Shown piece by piece: positions 26,158 to 34,690 of a stretch of 64,000 nt of DNA (positions are counted from its first letter, which is position 1; each line of letters opens with the position of its first letter). Source of the stretch: Streptomyces abikoensis (GTDB lineage: Bacteria; Actinomycetota; Actinomycetes; Streptomycetales; Streptomycetaceae); the NCBI RefSeq assembly GCF_014648775.1, contig NZ_BMRT01000003.1, forward strand, positions 558,001 through 622,000, given 5' to 3'. Made by a program: the position numbers and the translations under genes. The notes beneath the pieces are model-generated. The model was not told the origin of the DNA, made no database searches, and was given only the letters and a program-made list of their open reading frames with translations.

Positions 26158-26253
26158 CGGTCGGGCCCTCGCTCTCGCCCGGTGGTGCGCGGAGGGGAAA
26201 CGGTCATCGTGCTTGCTCTCTCTCCTGACGACGGGGTGGGGCGGGTGGTGACG

Positions 26254-27318
26254 TCACCGGTGTCCGTGGACCGAGGCCCGGGACAGCGCGGAGACGGCGT
26301 GGGCCAGCAGGGCGAGGGCCGGCGGGACACACGCGGCGAGCGACAGGGCGGTGGGGCCGAAGGCCCCGGCCGCCCAGCCGACGGGCCAGCGCAGGGCTTC
26401 GCAGCCCGGTAGCCGGGCGGCGAGCAGGGTGAGCGGGGGCAGGGCCTCGGCCGCGGCGGCGGCCAGGGTGGCGGCGACGGCCGCCCGGGGCAGCCCGTGG
26501 GCGGTGAGCAGCCCGGCGAGGAAGAGGAGCAGGCCGAGCGCCGCCGCGGCCAGGTAGTGGAGGACGGGATGCGGGCCGGCCGGGACGGCCGAGCGGGCCG
26601 GCCACAGGAACGCGAGCAGGGCGCCCAGGAAGAGCGTCACCGCCACCAGCAGGGCGGGCCGTGTCCGCCTGCCGAACTCGGCGAGGTCCCGGCTGGCCGG
26701 GAGCACCCGGCGCGCCCTGGCCGCGAACCAGTGGGCGCACCAGGCCGCGGGGGCGGCGGCGCAGGCCAGGGCGAGGGCGGTGGGCGCCGCCCCGGCCAGG
26801 GCGGCCGGGAGCGGGCCCGTCCGGCCGGCCGGGGTCCGGTGGCCGTGGAGCAGCGCGGTGAGCAGCGGGTCGCCCACGAGGGCGTAGGCGGTCAGCCAGA
26901 GGCAGGCCAGGGCGCCGGCGGGGCCCCATCCTGTGCGCAGGGCGGCGCACGGGCCTTGGCGGTGGCCCTTGCCTTCGCCGGGTGTGGCGTGGAGCGCCAC
27001 GTCGCTCTCCGTGCGTTCCGCTCTCGCGTGGAGTTCCTCCGCCAGGGAGAAGACGTCGCGGTGGCGGTAGTCCGTGGACGCGACGCGGTCGCAGATGCCG
27101 CGGGCCTCCAGGCCGGCGGCGATCTCCAGTGGGTCCACCGCTCTGGCGCACAGCCTGTGGTGGCGCACCAGCAGTACCTTCACCGGGTCCGCTTGCCCGT
27201 GCGGGTCCGTGGGTGGGTTGTGCCCACCCTCCCCCATAGCCTGAACGGCATGGGAGGTACCCCCATCGCCCTGCGGAACGCCTGCCCACAACTGGTCTTC
27301 AGTTATCGACGTCGTCAT
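26254..27318 (-). CDS. Polytopic membrane protein of the Pel-like operon
   Basis: 354 aa if it starts at the ATG at 27318, which overlaps the glycosyltransferase stop as ATGA. A GTG at 27183 (VKVLLVRHHR, 309 aa) is an alternative. Residues about 46-125 form a soluble domain (VKVLLVRHHRLCARAVDPLE); the C-terminal two-thirds has about six hydrophobic segments. The family is not recognised. Its place after a PelF-like glycosyltransferase suggests a role in polysaccharide export or synthase assembly, like PelG or PelE, but it is shorter than PelG and lacks its N-terminal motif. Residues about 19-36 are encoded by a hairpin repeat (27211-27262), which complicates the start choice. Confidence 0.72.
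   Translation of the reverse strand: MTTSITEDQLWAGVPQGDGGTSHAVQAMGEGGHNPPTDPHGQADPVKVLLVRHHRLCARAVDPLEIAAGLEARGICDRVASTDYRHRDVFSLAEELHARAERTESDVALHATPGEGKGHRQGPCAALRTGWGPAGALACLWLTAYALVGDPLLTALLHGHRTPAGRTGPLPAALAGAAPTALALACAAAPAAWCAHWFAARARRVLPASRDLAEFGRRTRPALLVAVTLFLGALLAFLWPARSAVPAGPHPVLHYLAAAALGLLLFLAGLLTAHGLPRAAVAATLAAAAAEALPPLTLLAARLPGCEALRWPVGWAAGAFGPTALSLAACVPPALALLAHAVSALSRASVHGHR
27211..27262. repeat. Hairpin repeat at the 5' end of the membrane-protein gene
   Basis: Perfect stem GGGTGGG-TTGTG-CCCACCC (27211-27229), then a second imperfect hairpin TCCCCCATAGCC...GGCATGGGAGG. From memory, this GGGTGGG...CCTCCCCCA composition is a widespread Streptomyces repeat. It is either translated as residues 19-36 or is a 5' insertion ahead of a later start. 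Confidence 0.55.
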
Positions 27319-28859
27319 CGGCGGCCCGCCCAGGTCGGTGAGGCCGTGCGGGAGGTCGCGGAGAGGGGGGCCGCCGCGTGGGAGAAGGGGACGGACGGGT
27401 CGGGGTTGCCGAGGTGGACGGGGGCGCGGGAGAGGACCTCCAGGTAGATCGCCCCGAACCCGGCGACGTTCTGCTCGACGGTGAAGAGCTCCAGCGCGCG
27501 GGCGCGGGCGGCGGCGCCCAGCCGGGCGCGGCGCTCGGGGTCGCCCAGCAGCGCCAGGCACGCGGCGGCGAGGGCGGCCGGGTCGCGCGGGGGGACGACC
27601 AGGCCCGTGCCGCCGATGACTTCGCGGACGGCGCCGACGTCCGGGGAGACCGTGGCGCGGGCGCAGAACATCGCCTCGGCCAGGGCGGTGGGGAAACCGT
27701 CGACGGCTCCGGAGAGGAGGACGACGCTGCCCGCCGCGTAGTCCTCGGGGCCGCAGGCGGGCCCGAAGGAGACGCCTTCCGGGGTGGTGTCGGTATCCGG
27801 TGGCACCCCGACCACTCTGAGCCGCAGCTCCGGTTCGGAGGCGCGGAGGGTGGCGAGGGCCTCCCACAGGTGGGGTTCGGTCCCGCCGCCGACCCACACC
27901 AGCGTGGGCGGGCCGCCGGTGCGGAGCGCGGCGCTCTCGTCGCCCTCGCCGACGGCCTCGTAGAGGCTGGCGTCCATGCCGGGGTGGACGGTGCGCAGCC
28001 GGGAGCGGTCGGCGCCGCAGCGCTCCTGCCAGCGGCGGCCCTGGCCGTCTCCGGCGGTGATCACGGCGGCCTCGGAGTAGATCAGCGCGGTGAGGCGGCG
28101 GTGGAAGGCGGAGAGGAGGGTGCGGACGGACGGGGAGAGGTCGGCGGGGGCGGAGGCCAGGTAGTACTCGCGCAGTCCGATCTCGTACTCGGTGACGAGC
28201 AGGGGGGTACCGAAGAAGCGTTTGGCCAGGAGGCCCGGGAGGGCGGCGGAGCCGGCGGAGGTGGCGTGGCACAGGTCGACGGCGGCCAGGCCGCGGTCGC
28301 CGTCGGCGGTGCCGTACCAGTCGAGGGAGAGCGGGCGCAGGGCGCGCTCGATCAGTCCGGAGACGACGAGGAGGTCGGTGACGCGGGTGCCGTAGGCGGC
28401 GGGGTGGGCGCCGGGTGCGCGGCAGGCGGTCTCCAGGGCGCGCAGGGCCAGTTCGGAGCGGAGGGCCGCCGCGAGGCCGCCTTCCTCGCGGGCGAGGTCG
28501 GCGAGGCCGCCCAGGCCGTCGGCGAAACGGTACGCCTGATCTCCCGGGAGGGTGATGGCCGCCGCGAGGTCCCCGAAGTGCGCGGTGAACCGCCGTCGCT
28601 GGTCGCGCCCGTACGCGCCGTAGGCCCGGCCGCCGGCTCCGGGGGCGGGTCCGCCCCACAGGGGGGCCGCTCTCACCCGGCGGACGTTGCCGGGCAGCGC
28701 GTACCAGCCGCTGTCCTCCTGACGGGCCGTCCGGCTCAGCGCGTAGAGCTCGAAGTCGTGCTGGCCGAGCCCGCGCACCAAGCGGTCGCACCACTCTCCG
28801 CCCTCGCCGGCGGCGTATGGGTAACCGCCTTCGGAAAGCAGTCCCACGCGCACGAACAC
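27315..28859 (-). CDS. pelF: PelF-like GT4 family glycosyltransferase (DUF3492)
   Basis: 514 aa from the GTG at 28859, with AGGGAG about 10 bases upstream (a TTG at 28883 is open but less likely). PelF marks: GLLSEGGYPYAAGEGGEW at the N-terminus (DUF3492), LLVTEYEIGLREYYL (TEHGIYLRE equivalent), LVWVGGGTEP, LLSGAVDGFPTALAEAMFC and SPDVGAVREVIGG (GT-B donor site). PelF is the cytosolic UDP-sugar transferase of Pel polysaccharide. First gene of the operon with the membrane protein, epimerase and spherulin-4 genes. The C-terminal 40 residues are Ser/Ala/Pro-rich and probably disordered. Confidence 0.85.
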   Translation of the reverse strand: MFVRVGLLSEGGYPYAAGEGGEWCDRLVRGLGQHDFELYALSRTARQEDSGWYALPGNVRRVRAAPLWGGPAPGAGGRAYGAYGRDQRRRFTAHFGDLAAAITLPGDQAYRFADGLGGLADLAREEGGLAAALRSELALRALETACRAPGAHPAAYGTRVTDLLVVSGLIERALRPLSLDWYGTADGDRGLAAVDLCHATSAGSAALPGLLAKRFFGTPLLVTEYEIGLREYYLASAPADLSPSVRTLLSAFHRRLTALIYSEAAVITAGDGQGRRWQERCGADRSRLRTVHPGMDASLYEAVGEGDESAALRTGGPPTLVWVGGGTEPHLWEALATLRASEPELRLRVVGVPPDTDTTPEGVSFGPACGPEDYAAGSVVLLSGAVDGFPTALAEAMFCARATVSPDVGAVREVIGGTGLVVPPRDPAALAAACLALLGDPERRARLGAAARARALELFTVEQNVAGFGAIYLEVLSRAPVHLGNPDPSVPFSHAAAPLSATSRTASPTWAGRR

Positions 28860-28918
28860 ACCCCCGTTCTCCCTTGTCGGCAACCGCCGTTACGGCAGCG
28901 GGGAGCACGCTATGCGCG

Positions 28919-28965
28919 CTTCCCGGTGGCGCGGCGGACGGTTGTCCGTCGCGCCACCGGAAGGG
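28919..28965. terminator. Strong hairpin between dpp and Pel-like operons
   Basis: CGGTGGCGCGGCGGAC (28924-28939) pairs with GTCCGTCGCGCCACCG (28944-28959) with a single mismatch and a 4-nt loop; flanking CTTCC/GGAAG extends it. It lies ahead of the pelF-like gene and beyond the 3' end of the dpp genes upstream on the minus strand, so it probably ends the dpp transcript. Confidence 0.75.
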
Positions 28966-29008
28966 GTGAACGCAAGTGACTTTCGGCCAGATGCGGCGTT
29001 GATCCGCG

Positions 29009-30640
29009 CTATGCGGTGGCTTCCGCCGGTTCGAGCCGGGGCACCGCCGCGAGCAGGCCCTGGGTGTAGGCGTGCCGGGGCCGCTCGTAGACGGTGTCGG
29101 CGGGGCCCTCCTCGACGATCCGGCCGCCGCGCATGACGACGAGCCGGTCGCTGACCTGACGGACGACGGCGAGGTCGTGGGCGATGAAGACCACGGCCAG
29201 TCCGAGCTCGCGCTGCAACTCGCCCAGCAGCCGCACGACCTGCGCCTGCGTGGTGACGTCGAGCGCGGAGACGGGCTCGTCGCACACGATCAGCTTCGGC
29301 TCGGGGGCCAGCGCCCGGGCGATGCCCACGCGCTGTCGCTGGCCGCCGCTGAACTCGTGGGGGTAGCGGTGGTAGGCGTCGGGGTCGAGGCCCACGCGCT
29401 CCAGGAGTTCCCTCACGCGGGCGACGATCGCGGCGTCGTCCAGCCGTCCGGCGGCCCGCAGCGGGTCGGCGATGGACTCGCCGATGCTGCGGCGCGGGTT
29501 GAGCGAGGAGACGGGGTCCTGGAAGACCATCTGGAGCTCGCTGCGGAAGGAGCGCAGCTCACGGTCTTTCAGGCCGCCGATCTCGCGGCCCTCGTAGCGC
29601 AGCTCGCCGCCGGTGGGTTCCAGCAGACGGACCAGCATCCGGCCGAGAGTGGTCTTGCCACTGCCGGATTCGCCGACGATGCCGACGGTCTCCCCGGCCC
29701 GGATGGTGAGCGAGACGTCGTCGACGGCGGTGACGGTCTTCCTGCCGCGCCCGAACTCCCGCCGGAGGCCGGTGGCTTCGAGCAGGACGGAGTCGTCGCC
29801 CTTCGGGGTGCGGACGGTCTCGCGGCGGACGTTTACGCGCGGAACGGCGGCCAACAGCTCACGGGTGTAGTCCTCCCGGGGGCGGGCGAGGATCTCGCGC
29901 GCCGGGCCGTGCTCGACGGCCCGGCCGTCCTTCATCACCAGCAGCTCGTCGACGCTGGAGGCGGCGACGCCCAGGTCGTGGGTGACGAGGATGAGGCCCA
30001 TGCCCGTCTCCTCGCGCAGTTCGCGCAGGAGGCCGAGGATCTGGGCCTGGACGGTGACGTCCAGGGCCGTGGTGGGTTCGTCGGCGACGAGGAGCCGGGG
30101 GTCGCAGGCGAGGGCCATGGCGATGAGGGCTCGCTGGCGCATGCCGCCGCTGAACTCGTGCGGGCGGGAGCGGGCGCGCCGGGCGGCGTCGGGGATGCCG
30201 ACGCGGTCGAGGACCTCCACGGCGCGGGCGCGGGAGGCGCGGCGGCCGGCGCCCGGGTGGTGGAGCCGGTGGACCTCGGCGATCTGGTCGCCGATGGCCT
30301 GGTACGGGTCGAGCGAGGACAGCGGGTCCTGGAAGACCATGGCCGCGGTGCCGCCGCGCAGCTTCCGCAGGGCGGCGTCGTCGGCGGCCTGGACGTCCTG
30401 CCCGGCGACGCGCACGGTGCCGGTGACCTCGGCGCCGGTGCCCCGGTGGAGGCCGAGGAGGGCGTAGGCGGCGGTGGACTTGCCGGAGCCGGACTCGCCG
30501 ACGACGGCGAGGGCGCCGCCGGGGGCGAGCGTGAAGGAGAGCCCGGAGACGGCCCGGACGACGCCGTCGCCCGTGCCGGTGGGGAAGCGGACGGACAGAT
30601 CGTCCACGACGACGAGGGGCGTGTCGGTAACGGTCGTCAT
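29009..30640 (-). CDS. Dipeptide/oligopeptide ABC transporter, fused dual ATPase (DppD-DppF type)
   Basis: 543 aa with two complete ABC modules. Each has Walker [19 protein letters not shown] (about residues 43 and 320), an ABC signature ([28 protein letters not shown]) and Walker B ([24 protein letters not shown]). It powers uptake through the two permeases encoded upstream. Starts at an ATG overlapping the upstream permease stop (ATGA). Last gene of the operon; the fused two-ATPase form is common in actinobacteria. Confidence 0.93.
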   Translation of the reverse strand: MTTVTDTPLVVVDDLSVRFPTGTGDGVVRAVSGLSFTLAPGGALAVVGESGSGKSTAAYALLGLHRGTGAEVTGTVRVAGQDVQAADDAALRKLRGGTAAMVFQDPLSSLDPYQAIGDQIAEVHRLHHPGAGRRASRARAVEVLDRVGIPDAARRARSRPHEFSGGMRQRALIAMALACDPRLLVADEPTTALDVTVQAQILGLLRELREETGMGLILVTHDLGVAASSVDELLVMKDGRAVEHGPAREILARPREDYTRELLAAVPRVNVRRETVRTPKGDDSVLLEATGLRREFGRGRKTVTAVDDVSLTIRAGETVGIVGESGSGKTTLGRMLVRLLEPTGGELRYEGREIGGLKDRELRSFRSELQMVFQDPVSSLNPRRSIGESIADPLRAAGRLDDAAIVARVRELLERVGLDPDAYHRYPHEFSGGQRQRVGIARALAPEPKLIVCDEPVSALDVTTQAQVVRLLGELQRELGLAVVFIAHDLAVVRQVSDRLVVMRGGRIVEEGPADTVYERPRHAYTQGLLAAVPRLEPAEATA

Positions 30641-31626
30641 CGCAGCACCACCCTTCGGTCGGCGGCGGCGTAGAGGAGGTCCGCCACGATGTTGGCGATC
30701 ACGACGGCGGTGCCGGTGACCATCACGACGGCGACGACGACCGGCAGGTCGATGGTGCGGGTGGCGTTCACCAGGAGCTGTCCGATGCCGGGCAGGCCGA
30801 ACATCATCTCGGTGAGCATGGCGTTGCCGAACATCGACCCGAAGTCGGCGGCGGTGAGCGCGACGACGGGGGCGACGGCGCCGCGCAGGGCGTGCCGGGC
30901 GATCAGGGAGCGCTCGGTGGCCCCGTAGGCGCGGAAGGTGCGGATGTGGTCCTCCGCCAGCGTCTCCAGCATGGAACTGCGGGTCAGCCGGGCGTATTTC
31001 GCCGACTCGAGGAGGCCGAGGGCGAGCCAGGGCAGCAGCATGTTCCAGGCCCACTGCTCGGGGTCGTCCCCGAGCGGCACGTACGTCGGGAAGGGCAGCC
31101 ACTCCAGGTAGGCGCAGAACAGCATCAGCAGGCCGAGGCCGCTGATGAAGACGGGGGTGGCGGTGCCGGCGAGCGTGAGCCAGGTGAGCACGCGCTCGGT
31201 GAGGCCGCCGCGGCGGAGCGCGGACAGCAGTCCGGTGCCGGTGCCGAGCAGCAGCCAGACGACCATGGCGCCGGTCGCCAGGGAGGCGGTGGCGGGCAGC
31301 CGCTGGACGATCAGGTCGGTGACCTGCTGGTCGTTCTGGTACGACAATCCGAAGCACGGTGCCTGGCAGTGGAGGACGCCGGTGCCGGTGGAGTAGTCGT
31401 GCCCGCTGACGATGCCCTGGAGGAAGTGCCAGTACTGGACGTACACCGGGTCGTTCAGGGAGAGCTGCTCGCGGACCTGGCGGATCTGTTCGGGGTTGCA
31501 GCGGGGGCCGCAGGCCAGGCGGGCGGGGTCGCCGGGGGCGATGTAGAAGGTCGCGTAGACGACGGCGGAGAGGACGAGGACGACGGCGAGCGCGCCGAGG
31601 GCGCGTCGCAGGAAGTAGCCGGTCAT
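30637..31626 (-). CDS. Peptide ABC transporter permease, DppB type
   Basis: 329 aa membrane protein with about six TM segments. N-terminal MTGYFLRRALGALAVVLVLS and the EAA loop KYARLTRSSMLETLAEDHIRT region are typical of DppB/OppB. A cysteine-containing periplasmic loop (LACGPRCNPEQ; VLHCQAPCFG) is long for the family and may form disulfides. ATG at 31626 overlaps the DppC stop by 4 bp. Confidence 0.92.
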   Translation of the reverse strand: MTGYFLRRALGALAVVLVLSAVVYATFYIAPGDPARLACGPRCNPEQIRQVREQLSLNDPVYVQYWHFLQGIVSGHDYSTGTGVLHCQAPCFGLSYQNDQQVTDLIVQRLPATASLATGAMVVWLLLGTGTGLLSALRRGGLTERVLTWLTLAGTATPVFISGLGLLMLFCAYLEWLPFPTYVPLGDDPEQWAWNMLLPWLALGLLESAKYARLTRSSMLETLAEDHIRTFRAYGATERSLIARHALRGAVAPVVALTAADFGSMFGNAMLTEMMFGLPGIGQLLVNATRTIDLPVVVAVVMVTGTAVVIANIVADLLYAAADRRVVLR

Positions 31627-32648
31627 GCGGTGCCTCCCGCGCCGCTCGTGCGGGTCCGCGCGCCGCTCGTGCGGGTCGTGCGCCGCTTGCGGCCGACGCC
31701 GAGCCGGGACGCCTGGCGCGGGTCGAGCGCCGTGCGCAGCCCGTCGCCGAGGACGGTGAAGGCGAGGGTGGTGACGAAGAGCATGAGGGCGGGAAGCAGG
31801 ACGTACATGGGGTCGGCGCGGAACCAGGTGGTGGCCGTGGAGAGCATCTGTCCCCAGGAGGGGGTGGGCGGCTTCACGCCGACGCCGAGGAAGGACATGC
31901 TCGCCTCGATGACGATGTTGGCCGGCAGCAGCACGGCCGCGTAGGTGATCACGGGGGCGGCGAGGGAGGGCAGCAGTTCCCGGCGGGCGACGCGGCGCCG
32001 GGAGGCGCCGGTGAGCCGGGCGGCCGAGACGAAGTCGAGCTTGGTCAGGCCCAGGGCCTGGGCGCGGACGAGCCGGGCCATGCCGCCCCAGTTGAGCAGC
32101 CCGATGGCGACGACGAGCAGCACGGGCCGGGGGAAGTCGGCCGGGACGACGGCCATCAGGGCGATGGCGAAGACCAGCAGGGGCATGGCCACCATGACGT
32201 CGGTGAGGTGGCCGAGCGCGCTCTCGACGGCGCGGCCGCCGAGCGCGGCCGCGAGGCCCACGGCGAGGCCGAGGAGCACCTGGACGAGCGTGGCGCCGAC
32301 GCCGACGAGCAGCGAGACGCGGGCGCCGAACAGGAGGCGGACGAACAGGTCGCGGCCGGTGCCGGGTTCGACGCCCAGCCAGTGCTCGGCACCGATGCCG
32401 CCGAAGGACCCGAGCGGGACGCCGCCGCGGGCGGAGTCGACGAGGGTGTCGTGGTAGCTGTTGGCGTCCTGGCCCTCCAGGGCGGCCAGCAGGGGCGCGC
32501 CGAGGGCGAGGAGGACGAGCAGGCCCAGCACGGCGGCGGCCGCGAGCGCGGACTTGCGCGCGCGCAGCCGCCGCCACACCTGCCGGGCGCCGGAGGCGGG
32601 AGCGGCTCCCGCCTCCGGCTCCTGGGTGGTGATCAGTTCCGTGGTCAC
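31623..32648 (-). CDS. Peptide ABC transporter permease, DppC type
   Basis: 341 aa from a GTG at 32648 that overlaps the substrate-binding gene stop. N-terminal cytoplasmic tail, TM1 (SALAAAAVLGLLVLLALGAP), and an EAA motif (VSAARLTGASRRRVARRELLP) typical of OppC/DppC. The C-terminal RTRTSGARTRTSGAGGT tail holds a short tandem repeat. The order here is DppA-DppC-DppB-DppDF rather than A-B-C-D-F. Confidence 0.92.
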   Translation of the reverse strand: MTTELITTQEPEAGAAPASGARQVWRRLRARKSALAAAAVLGLLVLLALGAPLLAALEGQDANSYHDTLVDSARGGVPLGSFGGIGAEHWLGVEPGTGRDLFVRLLFGARVSLLVGVGATLVQVLLGLAVGLAAALGGRAVESALGHLTDVMVAMPLLVFAIALMAVVPADFPRPVLLVVAIGLLNWGGMARLVRAQALGLTKLDFVSAARLTGASRRRVARRELLPSLAAPVITYAAVLLPANIVIEASMSFLGVGVKPPTPSWGQMLSTATTWFRADPMYVLLPALMLFVTTLAFTVLGDGLRTALDPRQASRLGVGRKRRTTRTSGARTRTSGAGGTA

Positions 32649-34369
32649 TTGACGGCGACCTGGGAGACGTCGAGGACACCGGTCCAGTCGCTGATGACGA
32701 CGTTCTTGACGTCCTTGCCGACGAGGCGCTTGTAGACCGGGTGGAAGAGCGGCACGGTCAGGGCCTGGGCGCCGATCCTCTGGTCCAGGGCGCCCCAGCG
32801 CTTGGCGGCGGCGTCATGGTCGGTGATCTTGTTGATCTCGTCGATCTCGTTGTTGACCGCGGAGTCGTCGAGGCGGGAGGCGTTGAAGTTGGCGCCGTCC
32901 TTGACGATCTGCCGGCCGTCGAAGATCGGGGCGAGGAAGGGGCCGCCGGAGGGCCAGTCGGCACCCCAGTGGGCGAGGAAGAGATCGGGCTGCTTGTCGA
33001 CGCTGTGGGTCTTCTCGTCGTAGTCGTTCTCCTCCAGGCCCTCCAGCTTGACCCGGATGCCGGCCTCCTTGAGGGCGGCCTGGAGCGCGGTGGCGATCTC
33101 CGGGCTGGTCTCGAAGTTCTGGGCGGTGGAGTGGGTCAGCGTGATGTCCAGGCCGTCCGGGTGACCGGCCTCCTTCAGCAGCTCCTTGGCCTTCGCGGCG
33201 TTGCCGGTGGCGCCGGCCGGGAAGGGGTCGTAGGGGGTGAAGCCGAAGGACTTCTGGTTGGGCAGGAAGGTGGTCGCGGGCTCGGCCAGCGCGGAGCCGC
33301 CGGCGGCGTTGACGACGCTGGTGCGGTTGACGGCGTAGGCGATGGCCTCGCGCACCTTCGGGTCGTCGAAGGGCTTGGCCTTGGGGTTGAAGGCCAGGTA
33401 GTTGGTGTAGCCGAAGTGGCCGGTGCCGACGCGGGCGGCCAGCTTCTTGTCGCCGGTGACCTGGGCGAGCTCGGCGGGGCCGAGGTTGGTGTCGGTGGTC
33501 ACGGCGGCCGCGTCGGCGCCCTGGCCGGCGGAGAGCCGCTGGTTGATGACCGCCGGGGCGAGGCCGGACTTGACCTCGATGCGGTCGGGGTAGGCGTGGC
33601 GCTCCTTGTCGGTCTCCTCGGACCAGTTGGGGTTGCGCTCCAGGACCATCTGCTCGCCGTCGTTGGTGTTCTTCACGACCTTGTACGGGCCGGAGGAGAC
33701 GGGGTGCTCGGCGTACTTGGCGCCGGTGTCCTTGGCCTTGGGCACGGGGGCGAACTGGGTGGAGGTCGCGAAGTAGGGGAAGTCGCCCTCGGACTTCTTC
33801 AGCTTGAAGACGATGGTCTTCGCGTCGGGGGTCTCGATGGAGTCGAGGCCCTTGTTCTCTTTGTACGGGCCCTGGTAGGTGTCGCCGCCGATGAGCCAGT
33901 CGCGCAAGTAGGGGGCGCCGCCGGAGAGTTCGGGGGCGAAGGAGCGCTCGACGCCGTACTTGACGTCGGCGGAGGTGATGGGCGTGCCGTCCTCGTACTT
34001 CAGCCCGTCCTTGAGCTTGTACGTCCACGTCTTCGCGTCGTCGCTCGCGGTGCCGGTGTCGGTGGCGAGGTCGGGGACGACCTTGGTGCCCTCGGCGCCG
34101 TTCTCACGGTTGCGGGTGGTGAGGGTGCGGTAGACGAGCGAGGGGATGTTGCCGCCGCCGGAGGTGTAGAGGCGGGCGGGGTCGAACTGCTTCTGCGGCG
34201 CTCTGTTGAGGACCGTGAGCGTGCCGCCCTTCTTGGGCGCGCCGTCGGCGCCGCCGCCGGCGGAGTCACCGCCGCTCTCCTTGGGGCCGCACGCCGCCGC
34301 GCCGCCGATCAGGACCACGCTGACGGCGGCCGCGGCCACGCGGCGGGATATGACGGACAGTTGACGCAT
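32645..34369 (-). CDS. Peptide ABC transporter substrate-binding lipoprotein, DppA/OppA type (SBP family 5)
   Basis: 574 aa. Lipoprotein signal with lipobox IGGAAAC (Cys about residue 27) followed by a Gly-rich linker. Family 5 marks: GGTLTVLNRAPQKQFDPARLYTSGG, LKDGLKYEDGTPITSADVKYGVER, and RNPNW. It captures peptides at the membrane surface for the downstream permeases. An unusual 163-bp stretch separates it from a leaderless 30-codon ORF (34533-34625) that may regulate the operon. Confidence 0.93.
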   Translation of the reverse strand: MRQLSVISRRVAAAAVSVVLIGGAAACGPKESGGDSAGGGADGAPKKGGTLTVLNRAPQKQFDPARLYTSGGGNIPSLVYRTLTTRNRENGAEGTKVVPDLATDTGTASDDAKTWTYKLKDGLKYEDGTPITSADVKYGVERSFAPELSGGAPYLRDWLIGGDTYQGPYKENKGLDSIETPDAKTIVFKLKKSEGDFPYFATSTQFAPVPKAKDTGAKYAEHPVSSGPYKVVKNTNDGEQMVLERNPNWSEETDKERHAYPDRIEVKSGLAPAVINQRLSAGQGADAAAVTTDTNLGPAELAQVTGDKKLAARVGTGHFGYTNYLAFNPKAKPFDDPKVREAIAYAVNRTSVVNAAGGSALAEPATTFLPNQKSFGFTPYDPFPAGATGNAAKAKELLKEAGHPDGLDITLTHSTAQNFETSPEIATALQAALKEAGIRVKLEGLEENDYDEKTHSVDKQPDLFLAHWGADWPSGGPFLAPIFDGRQIVKDGANFNASRLDDSAVNNEIDEINKITDHDAAAKRWGALDQRIGAQALTVPLFHPVYKRLVGKDVKNVVISDWTGVLDVSQVAVK

Positions 34370-34532
34370 GACTGGTCAGGCCTTTCGCGGGAATGCGAGG
34401 GGAGGAGAGCGCGGAACGCGTTCGGCGGAAGGCGGTGGTGAGAGGAGCGCGCGGAAGCGCCCGTACCGCCCCCGGCGGACGCGACGCGTGAAGGCGCGCG
34501 GAAGTACGCGGGGAGATGCCGGAACGGGTCGT

Positions 34533-34625
34533 TCAGCGACAGTGAATGTCGGCGACGGAGTGCGCGGCCACGCCGATCAGCGCCAGCTCGAAGGCGGCGT
34601 TCTCGAAGGCGGGGCGGGACGACAT
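34533..34625 (-). CDS. Candidate leader peptide (leaderless sORF ending His-Cys-Arg)
   Basis: 30 codons, ATG at 34625 to TGA at 34533. The C-terminus reads ALIGVAAHSVADIHCR. A promoter (TTGCGG, 17-bp gap, CAGTCT) ends 7 bases before the ATG, so the transcript would be leaderless. Actinobacteria use leaderless sORFs with terminal cysteines as cysteine-responsive attenuators of sulfur genes. This one precedes a peptide transporter and has a single Cys. Coding status rests on position and form, not on a search. Confidence 0.5.
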   Translation of the reverse strand: MSSRPAFENAAFELALIGVAAHSVADIHCR

Positions 34626-34632
34626 GCCGAGA

Positions 34633-34661
34633 AGACTGAACGAATTTTCGCCCCGCCGCAA
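34633..34661 (-). promoter_or_regulatory. Promoter for the leaderless sORF and dpp operon
   Basis: On the minus strand TTGCGG (34661-34656) and CAGTCT (34638-34633) are separated by 17 bp. The -10 is imperfect. Its distance from the ATG (7 nt) is that expected of leaderless transcription. Confidence 0.45.
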
Positions 34662-34690
34662 AGGTGTCTCAGGTCGCGAGACCGGATGTC

